Positions 1-6,525 of a stretch of 8,283 nucleotides of DNA are shown piece by piece. Made by a program: the position numbers and the translations under genes. Positions within the stretch are counted from its first letter, which is position 1. The number at the start of each line of letters is the position of its first letter. Source of the DNA: Planctomycetota bacterium (lineage in GTDB: Bacteria; Planctomycetota; Phycisphaerae; FEN-1346); NCBI GenBank assembly GCA_026386995.1, contig JAPLMO010000249.1:1-8283 (forward strand). Reading direction: 5' to 3'. The notes under the pieces are model-generated. The model was given only the letters and a program-made list of their open reading frames with translations, did not search any database and was not told where the DNA came from.

Positions 1-826
1 ACGTCTCGTCGCAGCAGACGTTGAAGTCCGCGGCCTCGAAGAGCGGCACGAACTCCTCGTACAGTTCCTCGACGAGGCGCAGCGAACCGGGGTCGCTCGG
101 GCAGAGCGTCATGCCGCCCGGCAGGCCGCGGAAGCCGGGCATCTCGCCCAGGTGCGCGTACTGGGGCAGCGCGAGAATCTTCTCGACGTGGCCGAAACTG
201 GCGAGCGACCCGACTAGCCGCACGTGATGCCGCCGGCAATGGTCATGGACCGCGAGCAACTCCTGCGGCGTAAAGGGGCTGTAGCCGCGCCCGATGGCCG
301 GATGCCGCCGCCACGTGAAAACGTTCTCCACGTAAAGTTGGAGTTCGTTGATCTTCCAGCGGGCCAGGCGCTCGACGAGGGCCTTGAGGGTCTCTACCCG
401 CGGGACTTTGCCGCGCGAGCAGTCCATGTATACGCCGCGGCGGGAGAAGTCGGGCGAGTCGTCGATGCGGCAGGCTGGCAGCGTGCGGCCGCGGACTGCG
501 AGAAGTTCGCGGAGCGTCTGGATAGCGTAGTACGCCCCCGCAGCGGCCGACGCGAGAATCTCGATGCTGTGCGGCGCGATCGTCAGGCGATAGGCCTCGG
601 CGCCGGCGATGGATGTCTCGCGGCGGATATGCAACGCAACCGGCCCGAACGCGCTACGGTCGATGCGGGCCCGCACGCCGAGGGCGGCGAGGTCTGCCGT
701 CAACTGCCCCAGAGGCACGAGGTCATCCGCGCTCGGGCTGGCGAGGACCGCTGCCGCGGGAAAACGAAAGCGGCCGGCTTCGCGCGCCAGTTTCCGGACA
801 GGGATAAGCAAGCCCGGCGTTGTCAT
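1..826 (-). CDS. GH20 beta-N-acetylhexosaminidase-like glycoside hydrolase (3' part beyond window)
   Basis: Family 20 glycoside hydrolases remove terminal GlcNAc/GalNAc by substrate-assisted catalysis. I read 275 codons from ATG 826-824; the gene runs off the left edge. Residues about 1-115 fit the small alpha/beta (zincin-like) domain that precedes the barrel, including AGAYYAIQTLRELL. The TIM barrel opens at about residue 122 with DSPDFSRRGVYMDCSRG, where R128/R129-G130 corresponds to the substrate-binding Arg-Gly of the family; SFGH (H213) matches the conserved barrel His. The visible part ends in FNVCCDET, with D273-E274 as the catalytic Asp-Glu pair; the usual residue before Cys-Asp-Glu in this subtype is Gly. 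The start is supported by AAGGGG just upstream and an in-frame stop at 854-856. No signal peptide is visible, so a cytoplasmic enzyme is likely. It lies downstream of the U32 gene on the same strand, 170 bp away with a large palindrome between them. Exact sugar specificity cannot be told. Confidence 0.85.
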   Translation of the reverse strand, partial: MTTPGLLIPVRKLAREAGRFRFPAAAVLASPSADDLVPLGQLTADLAALGVRARIDRSAFGPVALHIRRETSIAGAEAYRLTIAPHSIEILASAAAGAYYAIQTLRELLAVRGRTLPACRIDDSPDFSRRGVYMDCSRGKVPRVETLKALVERLARWKINELQLYVENVFTWRRHPAIGRGYSPFTPQELLAVHDHCRRHHVRLVGSLASFGHVEKILALPQYAHLGEMPGFRGLPGGMTLCPSDPGSLRLVEELYEEFVPLFEAADFNVCCDET

Positions 827-861
827 GTAACCCCTTGTTTCGGGCGCTTTTCCCTATCGGG

Positions 862-939
862 TGTGGCACGGCTGGCTTGTCCAGCCGTGGCGGAAGGCCC
901 GCGACGCTGCCCACGGCTGGACAAGCCAGCCGTGCCACA
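862..939. repeat. 29-bp perfect inverted repeat, each arm itself a hairpin (element 1)
   Basis: Positions 862-890 are the exact reverse complement of 911-939, with a 20-nt spacer. Each arm also folds alone: CACGGCTGG (867-875) pairs with CCAGCCGTG (881-889) around CTTGT, and 912-920 pairs with 926-934 around ACAAG. The DNA can therefore form two short hairpins or one long one. It lies between the U32 stop and the GH20 start, ending 35 nt before the GH20 ATG. There is no T-tract, so it does not look like an ordinary intrinsic terminator. The flank reads GGGTGTGGCACGG, like the other elements in this window. The remaining gap, 940-996, shows nothing further. Confidence 0.9.
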
Positions 940-996
940 TTCCACAATCTACAGCGCCCATGACGGAGGCATTACGTTGTCATGCCGAAAAGCCCT

Positions 997-3537
997 TTAC
1001 GCGAATTCCCACGTGCCGCGCGTGACACCTTCGGGCACGAGGGCCTCCAGTTGCCGCAGGGCCTCGTCGGGCTCCATGCGTCGGGCGATCACGCGGCTGT
1101 AAAGGTCTAGAATGGCCCGTGCGCCGGCGGCGTCCTCGCCCAGGAACTCGATGCGGAAGTGCCGCACGCCTGCATTGAGCATCTCGGGCACAAACTCGAT
1201 GGCCGTCTGGGCGCGGGCCGTAAAGAGCGTGCTGCCGCAGCGGGCATCGAACCGCAGGGCGTGCCGCGCGCCGATCCGGTCCTCCAGTTCCAACGCGTGC
1301 TGATCGCACGGCCGGCCGCAATCCTTTTGCCCCGATGCGTTGCCAAGGCGCGCGGCGGCGAGGCAGTGCTCGGTGTACATCATCGGCATGTGCAGATGCA
1401 CGATAGGCTCCAGCCGTGCGGGCGTAAAGAGCGCGGCCAGCGACGCCAGTTGCCCGTGGTTGAGGTCCAGACTCGGCGTGATCCTCGCGGCCTGCCCGGC
1501 CAGGAGATCGGCCGCGAGGTCGTTGGCGGCGTTCAGCGAAAAGTCGGCGACGAGCGGCAGAGCCGGCGCGTGCTCGCGGAAAAACGCCAGGCCCGCCAGG
1601 TGGCGGACGAGCACGGCGTCGGGCCCGCAGTCGAGAATCATCTGGAAGAACCGCTCTTCGCCGGGCTTGGCGATGCGCGGCGTGGCGACGGCGGCGGTGT
1701 GCCCGGCCTGCCTCAGCCGCGCGAGGGCGTCTTTGTACTGGCTGAGATTCGGGAAGTCGCAGTACACGACTGCCGGGTGGTTTAAGTCCCCCGCGGGCTG
1801 CCATGCGAGCAGGGTGTCCAACTGCTCATCGCTGCGAACGAGAACGCAGAGCGATGGGGCGAGCGGGTTGCCATCTGCCGGCTCGCGCCGGGCGGCAATC
1901 TCGCGCCGGATGGCGGCGAGAGCGTCCGGCTCGGCCACGGCGTGGATCGACTGTTGCTTACGCGAGGCTAGAATTGTCTCGACCGCCTGGCGCCGCAGGT
2001 CGTTCAGGATGCTCTTCGGGACCATTACGTCGGCCTGCGATGTTGGGCCGTTGTCGCCCTCGATGGCAACTTCGCCCAGCGCGAACGGCGTGTTGCCCAG
2101 CCGTCCGAACTGCTCGCGCACGACTTCCGTGGTGAGCGGCTGCTTGACGGCCTTGGCCAGCGGGCCTTCCCACGTTACGTGGGCCTCGTTGCCGTAGTCG
2201 TCGCGTACGGTCACCTCTAGCGCCTGGCCGGCGCGTGCGACGATGCGCACCGCGATCGCCGCGCGGCGCACGACCACGTCGCGGGCGAACGATTTCTCCA
2301 ACTCGCGGGTCAGATGCGGGTCGTCGGTCTTCCAGACGGTGCTTCCGATGGCAACGGCGGCCAGGTCAACGTCGCCCGTGCCGAACGCGAGGAGCAGCGC
2401 GCCCCGCTTGCCGGCCGGCTCGACCGCGAACACGCGGCCGCCTTGTTCGTTCTCGGCCATGGCGCCGGAGTCGAAGACGACGCCGTCGCCCGCCTTGATA
2501 GTGCCGGGCGCCTGCCCCGCATCGCGATCAAGTTCAACCGCGATGCCGCGAGGGGTTTTCCCTACGACCTTGGCGACGCGCACGCCGCGGCTCTTGGGCG
2601 AGCGGCCGTCCACAAGGTCCTGGTGCGTCACGCCGCCGAGGAACCCGTGCGTAAAGCCGCGCGAGTAACTCTGGGCTAGGCTCGTAAGGCGCTCGGGCGA
2701 AAGCGAGAACGGGCGGCCTGCAACGGCAGCGTCGATGGCGTCGCGGTACACGCGGGTCGCGGCGGCCACGTAGGCGGCGCTCTTGAGGCGCCCCTCGATC
2801 TTAAAGCCCGCCACGCCCAGATGCACCAGACGAGCGATGCAGTCGTAGGCGGCGAGGTCCTTGGTACTCAAGAGGTACCGGCGGTCGCCGAGGTTGCGGC
2901 GGCGGCCGCCGACGATAAGGCGGTACGGCAGGCGGCACGCCTGTCCGCACAGGCCGCGGTTGGCGCTGCGGCCCCAGATCGCCTCGCTGGCCAGGCACTG
3001 CCCGCTGTACGACATGCACAGCGCGCCGTGGACGAAGACCTCCAGCGGCATCGCCGTGGCCTCGCGCAGCCGGGCGATGTCGTCGAGCGAAAGTTCCCGC
3101 GCCAGGATCACCCGGTCGACGCCCAGGCCGCGGACGAACTCGATGCCGCGCGGCTCGGTTAGCGCCATCTGCGTGGAGGCATGGATGGGGAGCGTCGGCG
3201 CCATGCGCCGGATCAGCCGCACGAGGCCGAGGTCCTGGACGATTGCCGCGTCGGCCCCTGCGCCGGCGATGGCCGCGATGAACTCGGCGGCCTCGGGCAA
3301 CTCATCGGGGAAGACCAGCGTGTTGAGCGCCACGTACCCGCGCACGTTATGGCCGTGGAGGTAGGCGATGACCTCTGGCAGTTGCTCGCGGGCGAAGTTG
3401 GCGGCCCGCTGGCGGGCGCTGTATTTGGTGAGTCCGAAATAGACAGCGTCCGCGCCGCCGGCGACGGCGGCGCGAATGGCGTCCCACTCGCCCGCGGGGG
3501 CAAGGAGTTCCGGTTTGCACGAAGCAGGTTCTTGCAT
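997..3537 (-). CDS. Long U32 peptidase-family protein (RlhA/TrhP/UbiU-like, with duplicated C-terminal barrel)
   Basis: U32 proteins were named as peptidases, but well-studied members (RlhA, TrhP, UbiU) are Fe-S proteins that act in RNA or quinone hydroxylation. The 846-residue reading begins MQEPASCKPELLAPAGEWDA, the classic U32 opening with the LLAPAG strand followed by GADAVYFGL (residues 28-36). The family signature is EVFVHGALCMSYSGQC (166-181). C174, C181, C197 and C233 have nearly the spacing of the four UbiU cluster ligands. FKIEGRLKS (245-253) is another U32 hallmark. Residues about 310-530 form a middle beta-rich region of the DUF3656 kind. A second barrel-like half (about 560-820) carries its own Cys set: C725, C740, C744 and C767, in EHC...CGRPC...CGSTLF. 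The open frame runs on to 3681, giving 48 more residues, but these do not resemble the family, so ATG 3537 was preferred; the ribosome-binding site is weak. Substrate unknown; RNA hydroxylation is an inference. Confidence 0.87.
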   Translation of the reverse strand: MQEPASCKPELLAPAGEWDAIRAAVAGGADAVYFGLTKYSARQRAANFAREQLPEVIAYLHGHNVRGYVALNTLVFPDELPEAAEFIAAIAGAGADAAIVQDLGLVRLIRRMAPTLPIHASTQMALTEPRGIEFVRGLGVDRVILARELSLDDIARLREATAMPLEVFVHGALCMSYSGQCLASEAIWGRSANRGLCGQACRLPYRLIVGGRRRNLGDRRYLLSTKDLAAYDCIARLVHLGVAGFKIEGRLKSAAYVAAATRVYRDAIDAAVAGRPFSLSPERLTSLAQSYSRGFTHGFLGGVTHQDLVDGRSPKSRGVRVAKVVGKTPRGIAVELDRDAGQAPGTIKAGDGVVFDSGAMAENEQGGRVFAVEPAGKRGALLLAFGTGDVDLAAVAIGSTVWKTDDPHLTRELEKSFARDVVVRRAAIAVRIVARAGQALEVTVRDDYGNEAHVTWEGPLAKAVKQPLTTEVVREQFGRLGNTPFALGEVAIEGDNGPTSQADVMVPKSILNDLRRQAVETILASRKQQSIHAVAEPDALAAIRREIAARREPADGNPLAPSLCVLVRSDEQLDTLLAWQPAGDLNHPAVVYCDFPNLSQYKDALARLRQAGHTAAVATPRIAKPGEERFFQMILDCGPDAVLVRHLAGLAFFREHAPALPLVADFSLNAANDLAADLLAGQAARITPSLDLNHGQLASLAALFTPARLEPIVHLHMPMMYTEHCLAAARLGNASGQKDCGRPCDQHALELEDRIGARHALRFDARCGSTLFTARAQTAIEFVPEMLNAGVRHFRIEFLGEDAAGARAILDLYSRVIARRMEPDEALRQLEALVPEGVTRGTWEFA

Positions 3538-3705
3538 GCCGTCATAGTAACCGTTGAGAGGGGCGGCGGGAAGCCCGCGGCGGCGTTTTGGCGCAAACCA
3601 TTTCTTGCCGCCCTCGGGCGAGTTGGGTAAGGTTATGTTTGAGGCGAGAGGGACTCGGCGTGTCGGCCGGGCCGACGGCACGTCACTTCAGGAAGGGAGG
3701 GAGAC
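3538..3705. promoter_or_regulatory. Divergent intergenic region between U32 and SMP-30 genes, with a palindrome
   Basis: This 168-bp gap must hold the starts of both divergent genes. It contains a 15-bp palindrome, GTCGGCC-G-GGCCGAC (3662-3676), about 30 bp upstream of the SMP-30 ATG, which could be an operator or a leader hairpin. A short GCGGG-AAG-CCCGC hairpin lies at 3566-3578. On the plus strand TTGCCG (3605-3610) and TAAGGT are spaced 17 bp apart, but this is a weak promoter match. I could not identify a convincing promoter for the minus-strand gene. The SMP-30 ribosome-binding site GGAAGGGAGGGAG sits at its right end. Confidence 0.4.
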
Positions 3706-4674
3706 ATGGGCAGGTACCTGCTGGCAGGACTTTTCCTTGCGACTATAGTGGTGGCAGCCACGGCGGGCGAGAAAGCGCCCGCCGCCAAGAGCGAGCCGCC
3801 GAAGGCCGCCCCCGCAATCGAGGTCGTCGGCCCGGCGTTCAAGACGGTCGTCGCGCCTGACGCCGAGGTCCGCCAGATTGCCAAGGACTTGAAGTTCACC
3901 GAGGGCCCCACCTGGTACGAGGCCGAAAAGTGCCTCCTCTTCAGCGACATCCCGGCCGACACGATCTACAAGTGGGCCCCCGCCGAGGGCCTGAAGGTCT
4001 GGCGCCAGCCGTCGCACAACACGAACGGCAATACCGTGGACCCGCAGGGCCGCCTCGTCAGTTGCCAGCACTCGGCGCGCGACGTCGTGCGGACCGGGAA
4101 GGACGGCAAGGTCGTGGTCCTGTGCTCGACCTACAACGGGAAGAAACTCAATTCGCCCAACGACGTGGTCGTTAAGAGCGACGGCACGGTCTGGTTCACC
4201 GATCCGCCGTACGGCGTTCCGAAGGGCGAGCAGAAGGAGCAGGAGAAGAACCGCGTGTATCGCCTCGACCCCGGCGCGAAGGAGCCCGTCGCGGTGGCGG
4301 AAGACTTCGACATGCCCAACGGCCTGTGCTTCTCGCCCCTGGAGAAGATGCTCTACGTCGCCGATTCCGGGAAGCCCCACCATATCCGCCGTTTCAAGGT
4401 GAAGGCCGACAACACGCTGGAGGGGGGAGAGGTCTTCGTGACGATCACTCCCGGCGGACCCGACGGAATACGCTGCGACCGGCACGGCCGGGTCTTTTCG
4501 TCCGCCGGCGACGGCGTGCAGGTCTTCAACCCCGATGGCAGCCTCCTCGGCAAGATCCGGACCACTCAAGCGGCCGCGAACCTTTGCTTCGGCGGACCCG
4601 ACGGGAAGACCCTTTTCATCACTGCCCGCACGAGCGTCTGGGCGGTGGATCTGCTGGTGCTCGGCCCGAAGTAA
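3706..4674 (+). CDS. Secreted SMP-30/gluconolactonase/LRE-family protein
   Basis: This is a six-bladed beta-propeller of the SMP-30/gluconolactonase family, whose members are metal-dependent lactonases that open sugar lactones. It is 322 residues with an N-terminal signal sequence: a short basic start (MGRY), a hydrophobic core to about residue 19, and an Ala-x-Ala-type cleavage site near A18-T-A20, so it is probably exported. An Ala/Pro/Lys-rich linker (21-40) precedes the propeller. Family metal and active-site residues are visible in order: E66 in FTEGPTW, N152 in NSPNDV, N205 in DMPNGLCF and D253 in GPDGIRCD. WFTDPPYG (163-170) is another typical motif. The start has a strong ribosome-binding site (GGAAGGGAGGGAG) and a stop at 4672-4674. 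It is divergent from the U32 gene and followed 141 bp later by the Rrf2 gene, with a hairpin and a promoter between them, so it is probably its own unit. The natural lactone is unknown. Confidence 0.88.
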   Translation: MGRYLLAGLFLATIVVAATAGEKAPAAKSEPPKAAPAIEVVGPAFKTVVAPDAEVRQIAKDLKFTEGPTWYEAEKCLLFSDIPADTIYKWAPAEGLKVWRQPSHNTNGNTVDPQGRLVSCQHSARDVVRTGKDGKVVVLCSTYNGKKLNSPNDVVVKSDGTVWFTDPPYGVPKGEQKEQEKNRVYRLDPGAKEPVAVAEDFDMPNGLCFSPLEKMLYVADSGKPHHIRRFKVKADNTLEGGEVFVTITPGGPDGIRCDRHGRVFSSAGDGVQVFNPDGSLLGKIRTTQAAANLCFGGPDGKTLFITARTSVWAVDLLVLGPK

Positions 4675-4691
4675 CAATGCGGAGCCCCACA

Positions 4692-4719
4692 GCGCGGCGG
4701 GTCTCCGCAGCCGCCGCGC
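4692..4719. repeat. Solitary hairpin, diverged copy of the outer unit of element 3
   Basis: GCGCGGCGG (4692-4700) pairs perfectly with CCGCCGCGC (4711-4719) around a 10-nt loop. The 28-nt unit matches 25 of 28 positions of the hairpin at 7416-7443, including the shared core GGCGGGTCTCCG. It lies 17 nt after the SMP-30 stop and could act as a transcript 3' end, but there is no T-run directly after the stem, so a factor-independent terminator is doubtful. Confidence 0.7.
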
Positions 4720-4740
4720 AAATGCGGGCAGAATTTTCCC

Positions 4741-4754
4741 CAAGAACGTTCTTG
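4741..4754. promoter_or_regulatory. 14-bp perfect palindrome overlapping the rrf2 -35 box
   Basis: CAAGAACGTTCTTG is a perfect palindrome whose last three bases are the first three of the TTGACA -35 hexamer. A protein bound here would contact or cover the -35 region, so it is a candidate operator for a second regulator. I do not recognise it as the site of a specific known regulator. Confidence 0.5.
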
Positions 4755-4779
4755 ACAAGATTCAAGTCGGCGGTATTAT
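4752..4779 (+). promoter_or_regulatory. Sigma-70-type promoter of the rrf2 (and probably sulfate transport) unit
   Basis: TTGACA (4752-4757) is a perfect -35 box and TATTAT (4774-4779) matches five of six -10 positions, with a 16-bp spacer. This is the best promoter match I found in the window. Transcription would start near 4786, inside the ACGAC-N7-GTCGT dyad and about 30 nt before the GTG start of the Rrf2 gene. Confidence 0.75.
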
Positions 4780-4796
4780 ACGACCGATTAAGTCGT
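4780..4796. promoter_or_regulatory. Candidate Rrf2 operator, site 1 (ACGAC-N7-GTCGT)
   Basis: ACGAC (4780-4784) and GTCGT (4792-4796) form an inverted repeat with a 7-nt spacer CGATTAA, immediately after the -10 hexamer and over the expected transcription start. The same dyad with the same spacing recurs at 5301-5317. GAC-N7-GTC is also the core geometry of the known IscR type 1 site (GACTRWWWYAGTC), which fits an Rrf2-family protein. A broader imperfect dyad, CCGA...TCGG at 4784-4803, overlaps it. Autoregulation is an inference. Confidence 0.6.
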
Positions 4797-4815
4797 TATT
4801 CGGTGGAGCAAGGTC

Positions 4816-5280
4816 GTGAAACTCTCGAAGAAAACTGATTACGCCCTCCGGGTGCTGTTCACCCTGGTGGACCATTACGGGCAGGGGCCGATCCCGATCC
4901 GGGAACTGGCCCGCATCAACGAGGTGCCCAAGCGGTTCCTCGAGCACATCATGCTGGAGATGAAATCCGAAGGGTGGGTCGACAGCACGCCCGGTAAGCG
5001 GGGCGGGTACATTCTGGCGAAAGAACCGGGAAAGATACGAATTGGCCAGGTTGTGCGGCATTTCGACGGTGTTCTGGCTCCCATCGGGTGCGTTTCGGTT
5101 ACGTGTTATCGGCGATGTAGCCGGGAACCCGTCTGCCGGTTCCGCCGCGTGATGCTCGACGTGCGGAACCGTGTCGCGCGGCTCATGGACAGCGCCACCC
5201 TGGAATCGACGTTCCAGGGGCAGCCGGTGGCCGACGAGGAAGTCTTCTCGCCGGTGTTTGCCGACGGGGCAGGGATATAG
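4816..5280 (+). CDS. Rrf2-family transcriptional regulator (IscR-like, four-cysteine)
   Basis: A winged-helix DNA-binding regulator of 154 residues, the usual Rrf2 length. It begins KLSKKTDYALRVLFTLVDH, the typical Rrf2 N-terminus, from GTG 4816. The HTH lies at about residues 26-50 (IPIRELARINEVPKRFLEHI), and the wing carries the conserved GKRGGYILAK (60-69). The C-terminal segment has C92, C97, C101 and C107. IscR holds its [2Fe-2S] cluster with C92, C98, C104 and H107, so a cluster is plausible here, but the spacing differs. A strong promoter and two candidate operators lie around the gene. It precedes the sulfate transport genes on the same strand, which suggests control of sulfate uptake in response to sulfur, cysteine or Fe-S status. 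GGTGGAG upstream is the likely ribosome-binding site. The effector is not known. Confidence 0.9.
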   Translation: MKLSKKTDYALRVLFTLVDHYGQGPIPIRELARINEVPKRFLEHIMLEMKSEGWVDSTPGKRGGYILAKEPGKIRIGQVVRHFDGVLAPIGCVSVTCYRRCSREPVCRFRRVMLDVRNRVARLMDSATLESTFQGQPVADEEVFSPVFADGAGI

Positions 5281-5293
5281 AGTTTTCTTTTGA

Positions 5294-5317
5294 AATAATG
5301 ACGACCCGTGCGGTCGT
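5294..5317 (+). promoter_or_regulatory. Candidate Rrf2 operator, site 2, with a -10-like box in front of sbp
   Basis: ACGAC (5301-5305) and GTCGT (5313-5317) repeat the dyad of 4780-4796 with an identical 7-nt spacer length. AATAAT (5294-5299) resembles a -10 box and sits one base before the dyad, the same arrangement as at site 1. No good -35 hexamer is visible upstream (5271-5277 reads AGGGATA), so a separate sbp promoter here would need activation or be weak. The site may give the transporter genes their own regulated promoter after the regulator gene. Confidence 0.5.
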
Positions 5318-5337
5318 ATATGGAAGGGCGGCGGCTC

Positions 5338-6429
5338 ATGCCGAACGCAACGCAAGAAGCGACCCAGCCGGACCGGCTGAGGCTCGTCCGAACGAAAGGA
5401 TCAACACCATGCCCTCGCATGCTCGCAGCATCCCTCGTCATAGCGATTACGTCTCTGGCACTGATGGGCTGCTCGGCCCGCGACGCTGAAGACATCACGC
5501 TGCTGAACGTCTCCTACGACCCGACCCGCGAGTTATACCAGGACTACAACGCCGCGTTCGCCAAGTACTGGCAGGCGACGGCGGGGCAGAAGGTCGAGGT
5601 CCGGCAGTCGCACGGCGGGTCGGGCAAGCAAGCAAGGGCCATCATCGACGGCCTGGATGCCGACGTGGTCACCCTGGCGCTGGCGTACGACATCGACGCC
5701 ATCAGCGAGAGGGGGGGCCTGGTGGCCAAGGACTGGCAGAAACGGTTGCCCAACAACAGCGCCCCGTACACCTCGACGATCGTCTTCCTCGTACGCAAGG
5801 GCAACCCCAAGGGGATCAAGGATTGGGACGACCTTGCCAAGCCCGGCGTGTACGTCATTACGCCCAACCCGAAGACTTCGGGCGGGGCGCGGTGGAACTA
5901 CCTGGCCGCCTGGGGCTACGAACTCAAGCGGTCCGGCGGCGACGAGGCCAAGGCCAAGACGTTCGTCGCGTGCCTCTTTAAGAACGTCCCCGTCATGGAC
6001 TCCGGCGCCCGCGGCGCGACCGTCACGTTCGTGCAGCGCGGCATAGGCGACGTGCTGCTGGCGTGGGAGAACGAGGCGTTCCTGGCCGTCAACGAACTCG
6101 GGAAGGACAAGTTCGAGATTGTTTCGCCCTCTGTCAGCATCCTGGCCGAGCCGTCGGTCGCCGTGGTGGACAAAGTGGTCGACCGGCGCGGCACGCGGGC
6201 GGCGGCCGAGGCGTACCTGAAGTACCTCTACAGCGAGGAGGGCCAGGAGATTGCGGCCAAGCACTGCTATCGGCCGCGCCTGGAGTCGGTTGCGGCCAAG
6301 CAGGCGGCCCGGTTTCCGAAGATGACGCTATTTACGATCGACGAGGCGTTCGGCGGGTGGCAGAAGGCCCAGAAGACGCACTTTGCCGACGGCGGAACTT
6401 TCGACCAGATTTATCAGCCGGGGCAGTAA
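5338..6429 (+). CDS. sbp: Sulfate ABC transporter substrate-binding protein (lipoprotein)
   Basis: The periplasmic-type receptor that binds sulfate and delivers it to CysT/CysW. The mature part closely follows the Escherichia coli Sbp pattern from start to end: [107 protein letters not shown] and [19 protein letters not shown] lipobox (LALMGC) follows a hydrophobic segment ([12 protein letters not shown]), so it is probably membrane-anchored instead of soluble. The start is uncertain. ATG 5338 gives 363 residues with a long basic leader. ATG 5419 gives 336 residues, close to family length, but a signal peptide with no positive charge. The best Shine-Dalgarno (AAAGGA, 5395-5400) serves an out-of-frame ATG at 5409, hinting at a frameshift. 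Codons before 5419 are less GC-rich at third positions than the body, favouring a later start. It lies 57 bp after rrf2. Confidence 0.93.
   Translation: MPNATQEATQPDRLRLVRTKGSTPCPRMLAASLVIAITSLALMGCSARDAEDITLLNVSYDPTRELYQDYNAAFAKYWQATAGQKVEVRQSHGGSGKQARAIIDGLDADVVTLALAYDIDAISERGGLVAKDWQKRLPNNSAPYTSTIVFLVRKGNPKGIKDWDDLAKPGVYVITPNPKTSGGARWNYLAAWGYELKRSGGDEAKAKTFVACLFKNVPVMDSGARGATVTFVQRGIGDVLLAWENEAFLAVNELGKDKFEIVSPSVSILAEPSVAVVDKVVDRRGTRAAAEAYLKYLYSEEGQEIAAKHCYRPRLESVAAKQAARFPKMTLFTIDEAFGGWQKAQKTHFADGGTFDQIYQPGQ
5395..5411 (+). promoter_or_regulatory. Strong Shine-Dalgarno and ATG out of frame with sbp
   Basis: AAAGGA (5395-5400), an 8-nt spacer and ATG (5409-5411) form the best translation start signal near sbp. 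That ATG, however, opens a frame that closes after 26 codons at 5487-5489, while the lipoprotein signal sequence lies in the neighbouring frame from 5419. Either the true sbp start lies elsewhere, or one base is missing or extra between 5411 and 5419. Confidence 0.45.
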
Positions 6430-6433
6430 AGCC

Positions 6434-6525
6434 GGGTGGCATGCCCACGCCGCTGTATGCGTGGGCATGCTCAGGCGTGTGACGCGCGAGCATGCCCAGC
6501 AAACGGCGTGCTGGGCATGCCACCC
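6434..6525. repeat. Nested inverted repeat between sbp and cysT (element 2)
   Basis: GGGTGGCATGCCCA (6434-6447) is the exact reverse complement of 6512-6525. Inside, two hairpins form: GCATGCCCACGC (6439-6450) with 6459-6470, a perfect 12-bp stem, and GCATGCCCAGC (6490-6500) with 6510-6520, an 11-bp stem. It fills most of the 123-bp gap, starting 4 nt after the sbp stop and ending 16 nt before the cysT ribosome-binding site. There is no T-tract. In a shared transcript the paired hairpins could protect the sbp message and lower permease expression, as the REP element does between malE and malF in Escherichia coli; this role is inferred by analogy. Confidence 0.9.

Noticed and set aside
862..939. 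Reading the palindromes as intrinsic terminators
   Set aside because: None is followed by a T-tract, two lie inside an apparent transport operon, and their two-hairpin symmetric form fits repeat elements better.
224..1102. 292-codon plus-strand open frame
   Set aside because: It is antisense to the GH20 gene and crosses element 1 and the end of the U32 gene. Its translation has no recognisable domain, whereas the opposite strand reads as clear GH20 and U32 protein.
980..1804. 274-codon minus-strand open frame inside the U32 gene
   Set aside because: Arg/Pro/Ala-rich translation typical of an alternative frame in GC-rich coding DNA; the overlapping frame has conserved U32 motifs.
3538..3681. 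48-residue N-terminal extension of the U32 gene
   Set aside because: The frame is open but the extension does not resemble the family, while the protein from 3537 begins with the standard U32 N-terminus; it also covers the divergent promoter region.
3688..4758. 356-codon minus-strand open frame
   Set aside because: It is antisense to the whole SMP-30 gene and runs through the hairpin and up to the rrf2 promoter. The plus strand has the signal peptide and all lactonase motifs.
5533..6264. 243-codon minus-strand open frame
   Set aside because: Shadow of sbp; the plus frame matches Sbp along its full length.
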